A stretch of 36,857 nt of DNA from a virus: IMG/VR virus record IMGVR_UViG_3300029448_000040, positions 1-36,857 of that record, one strand, 5' to 3'. Positions 21,968 to 30,503 of this stretch are shown here, in pieces (the first letter of the stretch is position 1; every line of letters begins with the position of its first letter). The notes beneath the pieces were generated by a model. The model did not search any database and had not been told where the DNA came from. It worked only from the letters and a program-made list of their open reading frames with translations. A program made the translations under genes and the position numbers.

Positions 21968-23673
21968 TTCGCAATCCTACTAAAATTTTTGTGCTTCTCA
22001 AATCGAATGACTGACCTAAACTTGTCATACAAAATGTCACCTTTATGTGATATAACAAACACATTTGTATCATCTAAAGATGAATGTATCAGTTTGAGAA
22101 ACTCGTCACACCCATTGGTATCAAGTGACGCATCAAACACTTCATCAAGAACCAACAGGTTGGTGTTGGTTGAGTTCTTCAGTTTTGATACTGCTCTCCA
22201 AGTAAACAGTAGTGCCAAGTCAATTCGCATCTTCTCACCTTCAGAGAATGATGCATAGGTAAAGTCATCACGATGCCTAGATAGAATCTTCTCGTCAAAG
22301 TTCTCGTCTAGTTCAAACTGCACAAAGAACTCCATTGCCGCTAGATACTTATTCACCAACTTGTTGATGATTGGCACATACTGTTTGATAATGCGTGACT
22401 TAACACCACTGTCTTTCAGTAAAACAGATGCGATGTCTAGGAGTTCCTTTTCCCCTAATAAGGACTCTTTCTGTGTTCGGTAATCTGTGAGTTGTGTCTC
22501 AAGTTCAGCAATCTTTGAATTTTCTGAGTCGAGAACAGTGTTCTGTAGGTTTTCGATTTCATCTTGAACCGTTTGGATGTTTGCATCAATGTCACGAGTT
22601 CGCTTGTATAGTAAGACCCCTTGTTGAGTTTTCTTAGAATGTTCTTCCGCTTTAGTTTCAATCGAGTCAAGTTGTCCCCGAATCGTGTCCCATTCAGATT
22701 TTGTGTCTCTGCTCTGATTCTGTAAATCAATAATCTTGCTCTTTCGTTGGGCGGTATGTGTTGCGGCAACGAGTTCATCCAGTTCTTGCTCACAAGTCGG
22801 GCAGTGGTCGTTATCCTCATAGAACTTTATCTCTTTGTTGAGTCGTTTGATTTCATCTTCTAGACGTTGCTCTGCTCTTTCAACTTCCCGAATCTGATCT
22901 CTAAGTCTTTCTGTGTCTCCAATGTTTTCTGCGAGAACTTTGACTTCTTGTGCCAGTTGCTTTCCTTGTTTGATGATTTCTGTTTTTTCATCTTGATACT
23001 CTTTGATTAGTTCCTGTTTTACCTTTACACCGTCTTTCTGTTGCTGTTGCTTCTCTTTCAGATTCTGCTTTTGAATCTGTAATCTATCATCTGAAAGTTT
23101 GATGTTGTAGTCAACATCGTTGCGCTGACCTTTATTGGTTGCGATACGTTCTTTGAGCAACTGCCCCATCGACGAGAAGATGCCGATGTCGAGCAAGTCT
23201 TCAATCACCATTCGACGGTCTGCTGCTTTGAGTTGCATGAACGGAGTGAATGACGCATTGCCAAGAATCACAATCTGCGTAAACGACTTGAAGTTCAGTC
23301 GTAAAATTTGTCGTTCTAGTGTATCTTGATAATCTCGCTTTGATCCAGGTTGGTTAAGTAGTTTGTTATCCTGATAGATTTCAAACTTAGCAGGTTTCTG
23401 CCCACGCACCACCTTGTATTTCCGATTGCCAATGTGGAACTCAATCTCAACCAAACAATCTCTCTCATTGATTGAGTTAATGAGTTGCCCTTTCTTAACT
23501 TTTCGGAATGGTTTGTCAAACAGAACAAAACAAAGTGCGTCTAGAATAGTGGACTTACCCGCACCGTTCTCACCGATAATCAGTGTGTTTAGTGATCGAG
23601 TAAAGTCAACCTCTGTAAAGTGATTTCCAGTTGAAAGTAGATTCTTCCAACGAATCTTTTCAAAGATAATCAT
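21964..23673 (-). CDS. 46: Recombination nuclease ATPase subunit, SbcC/Rad50-like (T4 gp46)
   Basis: gp46 with gp47 resects DNA ends for recombination-dependent replication and host DNA degradation. The 569-residue protein (T4: 560) has Walker A GENGAGKST (34-42), a long coiled coil (about 180-440) broken by a zinc hook CPTC near residue 290, the ABC signature FSEGEKMR near 478 and Walker B LLVLDEVFD. Its start overlaps the gp47 stop by four bases. The adjacent gene downstream is another ABC-type ATPase, an unusual pairing. Confidence 0.95.
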   Translation of the reverse strand: MIIFEKIRWKNLLSTGNHFTEVDFTRSLNTLIIGENGAGKSTILDALCFVLFDKPFRKVKKGQLINSINERDCLVEIEFHIGNRKYKVVRGQKPAKFEIYQDNKLLNQPGSKRDYQDTLERQILRLNFKSFTQIVILGNASFTPFMQLKAADRRMVIEDLLDIGIFSSMGQLLKERIATNKGQRNDVDYNIKLSDDRLQIQKQNLKEKQQQQKDGVKVKQELIKEYQDEKTEIIKQGKQLAQEVKVLAENIGDTERLRDQIREVERAEQRLEDEIKRLNKEIKFYEDNDHCPTCEQELDELVAATHTAQRKSKIIDLQNQSRDTKSEWDTIRGQLDSIETKAEEHSKKTQQGVLLYKRTRDIDANIQTVQDEIENLQNTVLDSENSKIAELETQLTDYRTQKESLLGEKELLDIASVLLKDSGVKSRIIKQYVPIINKLVNKYLAAMEFFVQFELDENFDEKILSRHRDDFTYASFSEGEKMRIDLALLFTWRAVSKLKNSTNTNLLVLDEVFDASLDTNGCDEFLKLIHSSLDDTNVFVISHKGDILYDKFRSVIRFEKHKNFSRIAK

Positions 23674-24725
23674 TCGATATAAAGTGCCTCAGTATACAAA
23701 TCATTCAACAAACCAGACAGTTTCTTTTTATCAACATCTGATTCTATACCATCAACATACTTGTTGAGAATTGTCAGTGTGTCTTCGGCATCCATAATCT
23801 CTTCATCTTTTTCCAAATCCAAGTTCTTATTATCCTCAACAATTGTCAGATGTGTGGGGTCACACTTATAGAGTTTGTCGAGGAACTGGTCGAACCAATA
23901 TGGGTTCTTTTTGGTCTGAACGATGACTTTAATATACTTACCCTTGAAGTGGTCAAAGTCCAAGTTCATCATCTGATCTAAATCATACTGATCATCGTTA
24001 TACCATACTTTATGGAACATGCGAATCGGATTCTGGATGAACTCCAATTCACGAGTATCTGTATCAAAAATGTGGAAACCACGAGGATCATCATAGTCAC
24101 CCCAAGTTATCTCATATGGATTGCCCAAGTATGTGATATTGCCCTGTGTAGATTTATGATGGAAGTGACCCGACAATACCATATCAAACTTTTGGAAGTG
24201 CTTGATTGGCATCCCGTGGTCACAAGTTTGACCTCGCATCATTTCAAATCCCGCAATCTCAAAGTGACCGAACATCACCTGTGCGTCTGTCTGCTCCATC
24301 TTATTGATTGCGGAGTTGTAGTTGGTGTTGTTTATCCACGGCATCATCAGAATCTTGAGACCGTCAAATGATGCCTCTTGTGTCTCCCAATAAATTTTAC
24401 CTACGGAACTACCAAAGATTTCACGCATTGCATTGATATCATTTGTATTTCGGTAGGGGATGTCGTGGTTACCGACAATACAGTGGAAGTTGATGTTTCG
24501 ATCTGCCATTGGTTGCACAAAATGATCCCTAAATGATCTGAGTGTAACATAAGAAATAAACTTTCTCCGATCAACAATATCTCCCAAGTGAACAATAGTG
24601 TCAATGTCGTGATCATCAATATAAGGAAAAAACACGTTATCATAGAAGTCAGTAAAATAGTCAGTAAATACCTGAGAGTCATTTCTTGCCCCCCAATGCG
24701 TGTCGGTGATCAGTGCGATCTTCAT
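23670..24725 (-). CDS. 47: Recombination nuclease subunit, SbcD/Mre11-like (T4 gp47)
   Basis: The Mre11-type phosphoesterase partner of gp46. In 351 residues (T4: 339) the metallophosphoesterase motifs are complete: TDTHWGARND (7-16), GDIVDRR (about 48-54), GNHD (about 86-89), FGHFEIAG and SGHFHHK. The C-terminal region with an acidic helix should hold the gp46-binding part. It overlaps gp46 and the upstream fusion gene by four bases each, so the four genes from 25504 to 20876 are translationally coupled. Confidence 0.95.
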   Translation of the reverse strand: MKIALITDTHWGARNDSQVFTDYFTDFYDNVFFPYIDDHDIDTIVHLGDIVDRRKFISYVTLRSFRDHFVQPMADRNINFHCIVGNHDIPYRNTNDINAMREIFGSSVGKIYWETQEASFDGLKILMMPWINNTNYNSAINKMEQTDAQVMFGHFEIAGFEMMRGQTCDHGMPIKHFQKFDMVLSGHFHHKSTQGNITYLGNPYEITWGDYDDPRGFHIFDTDTRELEFIQNPIRMFHKVWYNDDQYDLDQMMNLDFDHFKGKYIKVIVQTKKNPYWFDQFLDKLYKCDPTHLTIVEDNKNLDLEKDEEIMDAEDTLTILNKYVDGIESDVDKKKLSGLLNDLYTEALYIE

Positions 24726-25504
24726 CCAATTCCCATCTCTTTACGAATCTTGGTTGCTGAAATTTCTTGGATTTCTTTTGGCAACACAACCTCTTCAATC
24801 TTATAACCAACATCTCGCCCATACACAATATTTGTAATATTAGGCACTTGAATTATTCTAAACCTATCCCCATATAAAGGAAACAACGCATCAATAATTC
24901 TTGACTTGACAAAATCAAAGTCGAATGGATTCTTACCATCGACCCCCTGTACATCCCTTACCATAATCTGAACTTGACCTGCACGTTTCAGAGACTCCTC
25001 AAACAGTGTCTGATGCCCCTTGTGCCACGGTTGCCACCGCCCAAGCATTTGGACTGTCGGTGCTTTGTTGTTCCACACATATGGTTCAATCAAATGTTCT
25101 ACCCTGTACGGATTCACAAAGTCCCATTCAGTCAAACGCAAGTCATACTTGGTTGGTTTTTGGAACAGTAAATTAGTATCATTATACCTACCTTTTTCGA
25201 TGGTGTCAACCCAAATCGTAATATCGGCATTGAATAATTCACGCAATTCATCAGTTGGACACACGAAATCACAAATGACATGATTGCCACCACTCGCAAC
25301 CACTTCTGACATTTGTGCCATTCTTTTTGCTTGACGTTCTCTCCCTTCAGGTGAGAAGTCCCAATCCTCGTACTCCTCACGCACTCTATCGGCATTGAAC
25401 CAAGTCACACGGTCTGACCCCATCAATGAAATCACTTGCTCTGTGAGTGTGGTCTTACCCGCACCCGGTAGACCCATAATCAGAATTCTCTTACCTCGTT
25501 CCAT
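24722..25504 (-). CDS. APS-kinase-like P-loop kinase fused to a nucleotidylyltransferase
   Basis: A 260-residue two-domain protein. Residues 1-120 resemble adenylylsulfate kinase: Walker A GLPGAGKT (11-18), FNADRVREEYEDWDFS (36-51, the place of the APS-kinase DGDxxR loop), and a RQAKRMAQMSEVVASGG helix before VICDFVCP. Residues 150-260 carry a nucleotidylyltransferase with GRWQPWHKGH (155-164) and ISATKIR (248-254), as in NMN adenylyltransferases of the NadM/NadR group. The pairing recalls NadR (NMNAT plus ribosylnicotinamide kinase) in reverse order, so an NAD-salvage-like or small-molecule activation role is one option; sulfate activation is another. The substrate cannot be told from sequence. 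It sits between gp55 and gp47, overlapping both. Confidence 0.75.
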   Translation of the reverse strand: MERGKRILIMGLPGAGKTTLTEQVISLMGSDRVTWFNADRVREEYEDWDFSPEGRERQAKRMAQMSEVVASGGNHVICDFVCPTDELRELFNADITIWVDTIEKGRYNDTNLLFQKPTKYDLRLTEWDFVNPYRVEHLIEPYVWNNKAPTVQMLGRWQPWHKGHQTLFEESLKRAGQVQIMVRDVQGVDGKNPFDFDFVKSRIIDALFPLYGDRFRIIQVPNITNIVYGRDVGYKIEEVVLPKEIQEISATKIRKEMGIG

Positions 25505-26087
25505 CTTCTTCCTCTACAAATTGATCAACAGTCGATTTACGTTTGATTCGTTTTTTACGCTTGTTCTCTTCAAAGTCGAGAATAAACTGATTCATATATT
25601 CTTCTGACCACTCACTTTGCTTGATGCTATCATCATACATTTTGACTCCATCGGAATCGTGTGCTTGAGTTTCAGATGTCTGATCAAACACGTTGACATG
25701 TTCAGTCAGTTTGTATTTGGTGTACAAATGTTTTTTTTCTTTTTGGATTCTTCGTAGGAATGCATAGTAAACAATCTGTGTGAAGTATGCAAATGGGTTC
25801 TTCGACTTTTCTGGATTAAAGTTATCAATGTACTGTAAACAGTTCTCAATGCCATCACTCACCATTTCTTCTTTAAAACTGTAATTCATGAAGTTTGGTT
25901 TGTGTGCGAGGTGAGTTGAAATCTTCATAATACAAGATGCAACATATGTCGGCACAACAGGACGAGGGTTGCCCTTTTCCTTTGCCTCAATAACACTTTC
26001 TTTGTATTCAATCATTGCAACAAGAAACTGTTTATTGTCAACATAATTTTGACGGACTCGTTTCTTTTTTGGTTTTCCGGTTGACAA
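25491..26087 (-). CDS. 55: Late-transcription sigma factor (T4 gp55)
   Basis: gp55 redirects host RNA polymerase to TATAAATA late promoters, with gp45 as activator. The 198-residue protein (T4: 185) shows the sigma region-2-like core: FMNYSFKEEMVSDGIENCLQ, then FNPEKSKNPFAYFTQIVYYAFLRRIQKEKKH, the standard helix pair for -10 recognition. It begins with a rare TTG at 26087, preceded by a strong GAGGAG. Low TTG efficiency may keep its level down. The late boxes found throughout the window are its expected targets. Its end overlaps the kinase/nucleotidylyltransferase gene by 14 bases. Confidence 0.93.
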   Translation of the reverse strand: MSTGKPKKKRVRQNYVDNKQFLVAMIEYKESVIEAKEKGNPRPVVPTYVASCIMKISTHLAHKPNFMNYSFKEEMVSDGIENCLQYIDNFNPEKSKNPFAYFTQIVYYAFLRRIQKEKKHLYTKYKLTEHVNVFDQTSETQAHDSDGVKMYDDSIKQSEWSEEYMNQFILDFEENKRKKRIKRKSTVDQFVEEEDGTR

Positions 26088-26107
26088 AACTTAACTCCTC
26101 GTGTATA

Positions 26108-26138
26108 ATAATAATGTTCCATCGGCAGATAGTATCAA
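26108..26138 (-). promoter_or_regulatory. Weak sigma70 promoter candidate before gp55
   Basis: TTGATA (26138-26133) and TATTAT (26113-26108) on the minus strand, each five of six, but with a 19-base spacer. It lies in the 47-base gap before the TTG start, overlapping the upstream stop codon. Confidence 0.3.
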
Positions 26139-26521
26139 TGTACCGTGTTTGCCGATATTAATTTTTTAGAAATATCTGAGTTTACTTCATTCAAGTATTC
26201 TTCAAGCACTTCATCTTCCTCCCCATCATTAATAATTTCATCATCCGATTCTTCAATAGAACTGAAGTAAAACTTATTCATTTCATCTTGTAGTTTTGAC
26301 ATTGCAATTACATGATCAAAGTAGACAGTCACAACAGAAGATTCAGCAAGAGGAATCCAATAACTCAATCCCATAGACATGCGATTATTTTCTGGAACAA
26401 AGTTATAGTTTACCTTTAAAGGATTACTGATGAAATACATTTGGTTTTCATTATCTTCTTTCTCTATCTTACAAATGATATCTTCACCATTCGTTAATTT
26501 CATATAAAACACATCACTCAT
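26135..26521 (-). CDS. Sm-like (LSm) fold protein
   Basis: A 128-residue protein whose first 80 residues fit a small Sm-like beta barrel: YMKLTNGEDIICKIEKEDNE, YFISNPLKVNYNF, YWIPLAESSVVTVYFDHVI. Such LSm-like proteins are known from T4-like cyanophages in the same place next to uvsW/gp55. The C-terminal 40 residues are strongly acidic (SSIEESDDEIINDGEEDEV). RNA binding would be the family expectation, though the acidic tail is unlike Hfq. The start overlaps the uvsW stop. It may tune mRNA use, but this is inference. Confidence 0.7.
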   Translation of the reverse strand: MSDVFYMKLTNGEDIICKIEKEDNENQMYFISNPLKVNYNFVPENNRMSMGLSYWIPLAESSVVTVYFDHVIAMSKLQDEMNKFYFSSIEESDDEIINDGEEDEVLEEYLNEVNSDISKKLISANTVH

Positions 26522-28034
26522 TGAAGTCTACCTTATAAGTTTTGAATTCAAACATTTCTTCTTGATACATTTTTAATCGAACCGATAGATGCCTGAGAGA
26601 ATGATTCTTTTTCTTTTTATATGACAGGTCATCTGCGATATCATACAATACTGCTTGTTCTTTGTGTTCCGATTTACGCAATCCCCGACCTATAGATTGA
26701 AGATTACGAACACGAGATTTGGAAGGACTAGCAAAAACAATATTGTGCAAATTACGAATATTGATACCTGTACTAAAAGTACCATAGGACGCAACAATAA
26801 TTGCATCCTTTTCGTTTTCTGTGATTTCCCGTATTTTCTCTCTCGTGTCGGCATCTGTCCCACCATGCACAAAGAAGATATGACGACCATCTTTTGCATG
26901 TTCTTGTATATCATTGTACAATATTTTACCGTGTTTGTCAACCAATTTGAACAAAACGAGTGAGTTTCCTTTGAGGGATAATGCGAGGTTTCTGATGAAT
27001 TTATTTCTTTTGTCATGCGAATGTATGAACTCCATCTCATCTTGATACAGCGAGTTACTGTAGTTCTTTCTTGTTTCGATGTCATATCGCAGTGCAATCA
27101 CCTTGATTTTGAAAGGTGACAATGAACCCTTTTCAATCAGTTCCTTTGTCTTGACGACTTGCTTGACAGGACCGAACAGTCCCTCAAGTACAAGTTTGTG
27201 TGTTTGTGCTCCATCTAATGTCCCGGTCAAACCAAACCGATATTCAACATCCACCATCTTATTCATGATATTAGTCAACGATTTTGATTTGAACAGATGT
27301 GCCTCATCACCAATAACACAACCAAAGTGTTGAAACCATGACTTTGGCATCTTGTGTATGGATTGCCAAGTAGTGACAGTCACTGGTTTGACTGTGGATT
27401 TATCTACGCCCGCCATGATACCCTTGAGCATAGAATCTGGCATACCATAGTCGATGAAATCTTTGACCATTTGATGCACAAGAGATACCGTTGGAACAAT
27501 GATAAGGATGCGATCTACTGCTTGTAGGTAATAGGTTGATATTAAGTATGCAATCAAAGATTTACCTGACGCAGTAGGTGAAAGCAGAAGTGCCCTTCTC
27601 TTGCGTATCGCATGGACAAATGCTTTGATTTGATAGTCACGAGGTTTAAGTTTTAGGTTGAGTTTTTGAATATACTCTTCTGCTTCAGCAATAGAAAACT
27701 CATCGTCGTACACTAGGTCATCATGAAAACTTATGGTGTATTTTCTGCTTTCACTAAACTTTGCTATGTACTGGAGTAATCCTTTGGGCAGTGTCTTATT
27801 TATATTATTAAGAAGACGTATCTTACCATCCCACATTTTGTTTCGATATGCGGGCATAAACCGTGCACCTGGGATTTCAAAAGTAAAATAATCGACGAGT
27901 TCACGAAACGTGCCTCCTTCGGCACGAACACGAACAAATGCTTCGTCTATCGGTTCGACCGTGATATCAGTCTTGTGCGAATTTTGTAAGTTCTCGCCAT
28001 TTAATCGCATTATTAATTTGATATCCACGGGCAT
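26514..28034 (-). CDS. uvsW: DNA/RNA helicase UvsW
   Basis: UvsW unwinds R-loops and branched DNA and shifts replication from origin- to recombination-dependent mode. The 506 residues (T4: about 503) align throughout: VDYFTFEIPGARFMPAYR and MWDGKIRLL in the N-terminal domain, Walker A SPTASGKS, DEAH in IGDEAHLFK, then GLTGTLDG, IIVASYGTFSTGI and QSIGRGLRKSE of helicase motifs III-VI. Start choices are ATG at 28034 or 28010, both inside uvsY; neither has a good ribosome site, and T4 similarity begins just after them. Confidence 0.95.
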   Translation of the reverse strand: MPVDIKLIMRLNGENLQNSHKTDITVEPIDEAFVRVRAEGGTFRELVDYFTFEIPGARFMPAYRNKMWDGKIRLLNNINKTLPKGLLQYIAKFSESRKYTISFHDDLVYDDEFSIAEAEEYIQKLNLKLKPRDYQIKAFVHAIRKRRALLLSPTASGKSLIAYLISTYYLQAVDRILIIVPTVSLVHQMVKDFIDYGMPDSMLKGIMAGVDKSTVKPVTVTTWQSIHKMPKSWFQHFGCVIGDEAHLFKSKSLTNIMNKMVDVEYRFGLTGTLDGAQTHKLVLEGLFGPVKQVVKTKELIEKGSLSPFKIKVIALRYDIETRKNYSNSLYQDEMEFIHSHDKRNKFIRNLALSLKGNSLVLFKLVDKHGKILYNDIQEHAKDGRHIFFVHGGTDADTREKIREITENEKDAIIVASYGTFSTGINIRNLHNIVFASPSKSRVRNLQSIGRGLRKSEHKEQAVLYDIADDLSYKKKKNHSLRHLSVRLKMYQEEMFEFKTYKVDFNE

Positions 28035-28410
28035 TGATCATCTTGAGAATCTCTTGCACCACTTCAATCTTTTCCTCTGTATATTCAATTTTCTTATCAA
28101 GTTCAATCATTTCATCATCAGTGTCAATATACTCTCTCACATCTTGCTTCATTACTTTATGAACCCACGGTTGACGATCAATATCAGCAAGGTCTTCTGG
28201 GCTGTTTAGATTTCCAAGATAATACTCACGCAATACCTTTTGCAGATTCTTTCTTTCAATCTTGAGTTTACGCAACGTCAATCTAGATTGAGATAAAATC
28301 TTCAAATACTTATTATGTAAACTTGGAATTTTTAAGGATTCAGAATCAAGATATACATCGTCAAATAGAGCGTCTTTACGCCACTCCTCAATAATCTGGT
28401 CTAATTTCAT
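27967..28410 (-). CDS. uvsY: Recombination mediator UvsY
   Basis: UvsY helps UvsX displace single-strand-binding protein from ssDNA. The 147-residue protein (T4: 137) begins with KLDQIIEEWRKDALFDDVYLD, typical of UvsY, followed by the KIPSLHNKYLKIL segment and a long basic helix (about 45-65), and ends in a coiled-coil region. Its ATG overlaps the previous stop and its 3' end overlaps uvsW by 68 bases, unusually long for this genome. Confidence 0.93.
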   Translation of the reverse strand: MKLDQIIEEWRKDALFDDVYLDSESLKIPSLHNKYLKILSQSRLTLRKLKIERKNLQKVLREYYLGNLNSPEDLADIDRQPWVHKVMKQDVREYIDTDDEMIELDKKIEYTEEKIEVVQEILKMINARGYQINNAIKWRELTKFAQD

Positions 28411-28982
28411 TACAATACTTCAATCTCATATTTTCTATAGGCAAACTGTACCGATGCTTCTAGGTACTCCACATCGGTTAGTGTAGCATCAAATTCTAGT
28501 GCTGTCAATGATGTGGGAAACATATCTAAAAATTTTATGCGAATAGACGGGTTATTAGCACTTGTTAACACTGACAATGCACCATCCGACAGTTGGTTGA
28601 TTACTTCAGATGTCTTTGAAGTTTTGGGTGAATCTTGCGATTTTGCCCAATCTAAAGTCTGTTGAAAACTATCTGGACGACCCAGTGCATGTAACCAGTT
28701 GTAGATTTCAATATAGTTTCTCATATTTTCGTTGACCCGAAATCGAATAACGACAGGTCCAAATCTCAACTTTGACCCTGGGTTTTTGAGTGCAACAAAT
28801 GGTGTTTGTGTTTCAAGTTCATCAATTGACATTTCAGGTAATGTAACTGCCTGACAATAATATATCACGCTAGGTATCCGATTGATTGTCAAACGGAATC
28901 CAAGCGGAGAAAGAAAGTTCAAAGAATCGGGTTGTGATGCCAACGCACCAATCGATACGTTTGCAGATACATTTACTGCCAT
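28410..28982 (-). CDS. Tail-tube-fold (gp19-like) protein between gp23 and uvsY
   Basis: A 190-residue protein with the T4 gp19 pattern: LGFRLTINRIPSVIYYCQAVTLP in the N-terminal sheet, GPVVIRFRVNENMRNYIEIYNWL in the centre and the closing IRIKFLDMFPTSLTALEFDATL followed by VQFAYRKYEI. It is therefore either the tail tube or a tube-initiator/terminator paralogue. By position after gp23, relatives are sometimes named gp3 (tail completion); I cannot decide without comparison. The start at 28982 has GAGGTGA upstream. A terminator separates it from gp23, and a TATAAATA box is lacking (a CTAAATA lies near 29000). Confidence 0.7.
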   Translation of the reverse strand: MAVNVSANVSIGALASQPDSLNFLSPLGFRLTINRIPSVIYYCQAVTLPEMSIDELETQTPFVALKNPGSKLRFGPVVIRFRVNENMRNYIEIYNWLHALGRPDSFQQTLDWAKSQDSPKTSKTSEVINQLSDGALSVLTSANNPSIRIKFLDMFPTSLTALEFDATLTDVEYLEASVQFAYRKYEIEVL

Positions 28983-29008
28983 ATGTCACCTCTATACTAT
29001 TTAGGCAT

Positions 29009-29034
29009 AAAAAAAGGGGGTCTTGCGACCCCCT
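29009..29034 (-). terminator. Strong intrinsic terminator after major capsid gene
   Basis: Perfect 8-bp stem AGGGGGTC/GACCCCCT with a TTGC loop (29015-29034) and seven T after it on the minus strand, 30 bases past the gp23 stop. Confidence 0.9.
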
Positions 29035-29063
29035 CATGCTTGGTGTTCCCAAGTCTTATTATT

Positions 29064-30449
29064 TTACATCAGGTTGGATACTGCAACCAATCTGTAGTAG
29101 ATGTTACGCAGATTTGGAGTTAGACCAGAACCAATTGCACCATTAGCATCAACGGTTGCAAATGGATTTGCTACGATACCATAACGAGTCTTGAATCCAA
29201 TCTTAGGTTGGAAAGTATCTTCACCAACCGCACGAACCATCTGGAGTGGGACGTATGGGCAGTAGAAAAGACCTGCGTCAAATGCTGACGAACCTTTATA
29301 ACCGACTGTAAAGTATTGGTTACCTGCTGAAGAGTCAAAGTACGGATCAACATAGACACGGATACGACCATTCAGTACACCGGCAAATGTGTTGCCTGTG
29401 TCGTCAACGTTCAGGTTGTTTGCAAGAGCAGGAGCATAGTCAAGGACACCTGCCATCTGAAGTGCTGATGCTACATCAGAACCACAAATGAGGATGTTAC
29501 CCTTACCACGACGAGTCTGCTTGGCAATCTCGTTTGCTTCACGTTCGATTTGGAACATGAGACCCTTGAACTTCTCAACCATCCAACGACCGTTTGAATC
29601 AACGTCAAGGTCAAACGTTCCTGCTGTAGTTACGTTGTCTTGAGCACCTGCTTGTGCAGAGAAGTTGATTGTACGAACAACTTCACGGTTGATTTCCGCA
29701 AGGATTTCGGCAGACAGAATGTTTGAAAGTTCTGTCTCTGCGTCAAGACCATGAATTGCTTTTAAGTCTTGAGCAAGTTCCATTGTGTACTCTGCTTTGA
29801 GTGCACGAGAAACCGCAGTTACTGAAACCTTCTCTACTGAGAATGCCATTTCTTGGAATGCGTTAGTCGCAACATCACCTCGTGCTTCTGCTGCTGCGTT
29901 TGTCATACCAGTAGATACGGTGTATCCAGTACCAGTTGCCGCAACAGTACGAGTTGTTGGGTCAGAAGAAGTCTGTGCCTTACCACCAGTTGTGTTTGCA
30001 ACTACGAGACTAGATGCTGTGTTACCTACTGCTGAACGAGAGAACGTAGTGTTCGCTTCATTGTACAGTGCCTCTGTGCCTGACTGTGTAGAGAAACGTG
30101 AACGTAAAGCAAAGATCAATCCAGTAGGACCTGTCATTGGTTGTACGCCACAGATATCATATGCGATCAGATTTGGCATAGAACGACGAACCAGTGAAAT
30201 AAGAACTGGATCGAAAGAATCAATACCTGTAGCACCATCGCCATATGCGTTAGCAGGTGCTGCTTCCCCTAAAAGTCCGGGGGCAGAATATCCACCAGAA
30301 CCTTGTCCCTGCTCACGAGCAGAGTGTTCTTGGTTTTCTAATAGTTGTGCTACTACGGAGCGACGATGAGCATCATTGATCTCTGGGAGATCGGGATGAT
30401 CAAGCACCGGCTTCCACTTTGTAGTGATTGCTTCATTGAGCGAGTGCAT
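29064..30449 (-). CDS. 23: Major capsid protein precursor (T4 gp23)
   Basis: The 461-residue hexameric shell protein (T4: 521). It matches gp23 at TTKWKPVLDHPDLPEI near the start, MPNLIAYDICGVQPMTGPTG, a YTMELAQDLKAIHGLDAETE helix, VAGVLNGRIRVYVDPY-type strands and GFKTRYGIVANPFA. The gp21 cleavage rule (I/L)xE fits LGE at 60-62 followed by AAP, giving a mature chain from about residue 63. ATG at 30449 has GGGAGAA upstream, a perfect late box lies 41 bases before it, and a strong terminator follows, which suits very high late expression as a single-gene unit. Confidence 0.97.
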   Translation of the reverse strand: MHSLNEAITTKWKPVLDHPDLPEINDAHRRSVVAQLLENQEHSAREQGQGSGGYSAPGLLGEAAPANAYGDGATGIDSFDPVLISLVRRSMPNLIAYDICGVQPMTGPTGLIFALRSRFSTQSGTEALYNEANTTFSRSAVGNTASSLVVANTTGGKAQTSSDPTTRTVAATGTGYTVSTGMTNAAAEARGDVATNAFQEMAFSVEKVSVTAVSRALKAEYTMELAQDLKAIHGLDAETELSNILSAEILAEINREVVRTINFSAQAGAQDNVTTAGTFDLDVDSNGRWMVEKFKGLMFQIEREANEIAKQTRRGKGNILICGSDVASALQMAGVLDYAPALANNLNVDDTGNTFAGVLNGRIRVYVDPYFDSSAGNQYFTVGYKGSSAFDAGLFYCPYVPLQMVRAVGEDTFQPKIGFKTRYGIVANPFATVDANGAIGSGLTPNLRNIYYRLVAVSNLM

Positions 30450-30489
30450 TGTGGTTCTCCCTATTTGTTTTGTTCCACATTTACTTGTT

Positions 30490-30497
30490 TATTTATA
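30490..30497 (-). promoter_or_regulatory. Late promoter box (TATAAATA) of gp23
   Basis: Perfect minus-strand box 41 bases before the gp23 ATG, just past the gp22 stop at 30504. The leader would be about 34 bases. Confidence 0.85.
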
Positions 30498-30503
30498 TTA
30501 TTG

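Noticed and set aside
27797-27804. Perfect TATAAATA on the minus strand
   Set aside because: It lies inside uvsW, about 80 codons into the gene, with no start codon and ribosome site of a new gene nearby; probably chance.
28410-28982. Firm naming as gp3 or gp19
   Set aside because: Position favours one name and fold the other; the sequence alone does not settle it.
29785-30369. 194-codon open frame on the plus strand inside the capsid gene
   Set aside because: It lies antisense to gp23, whose identity is certain, and has no ribosome site or recognisable protein.
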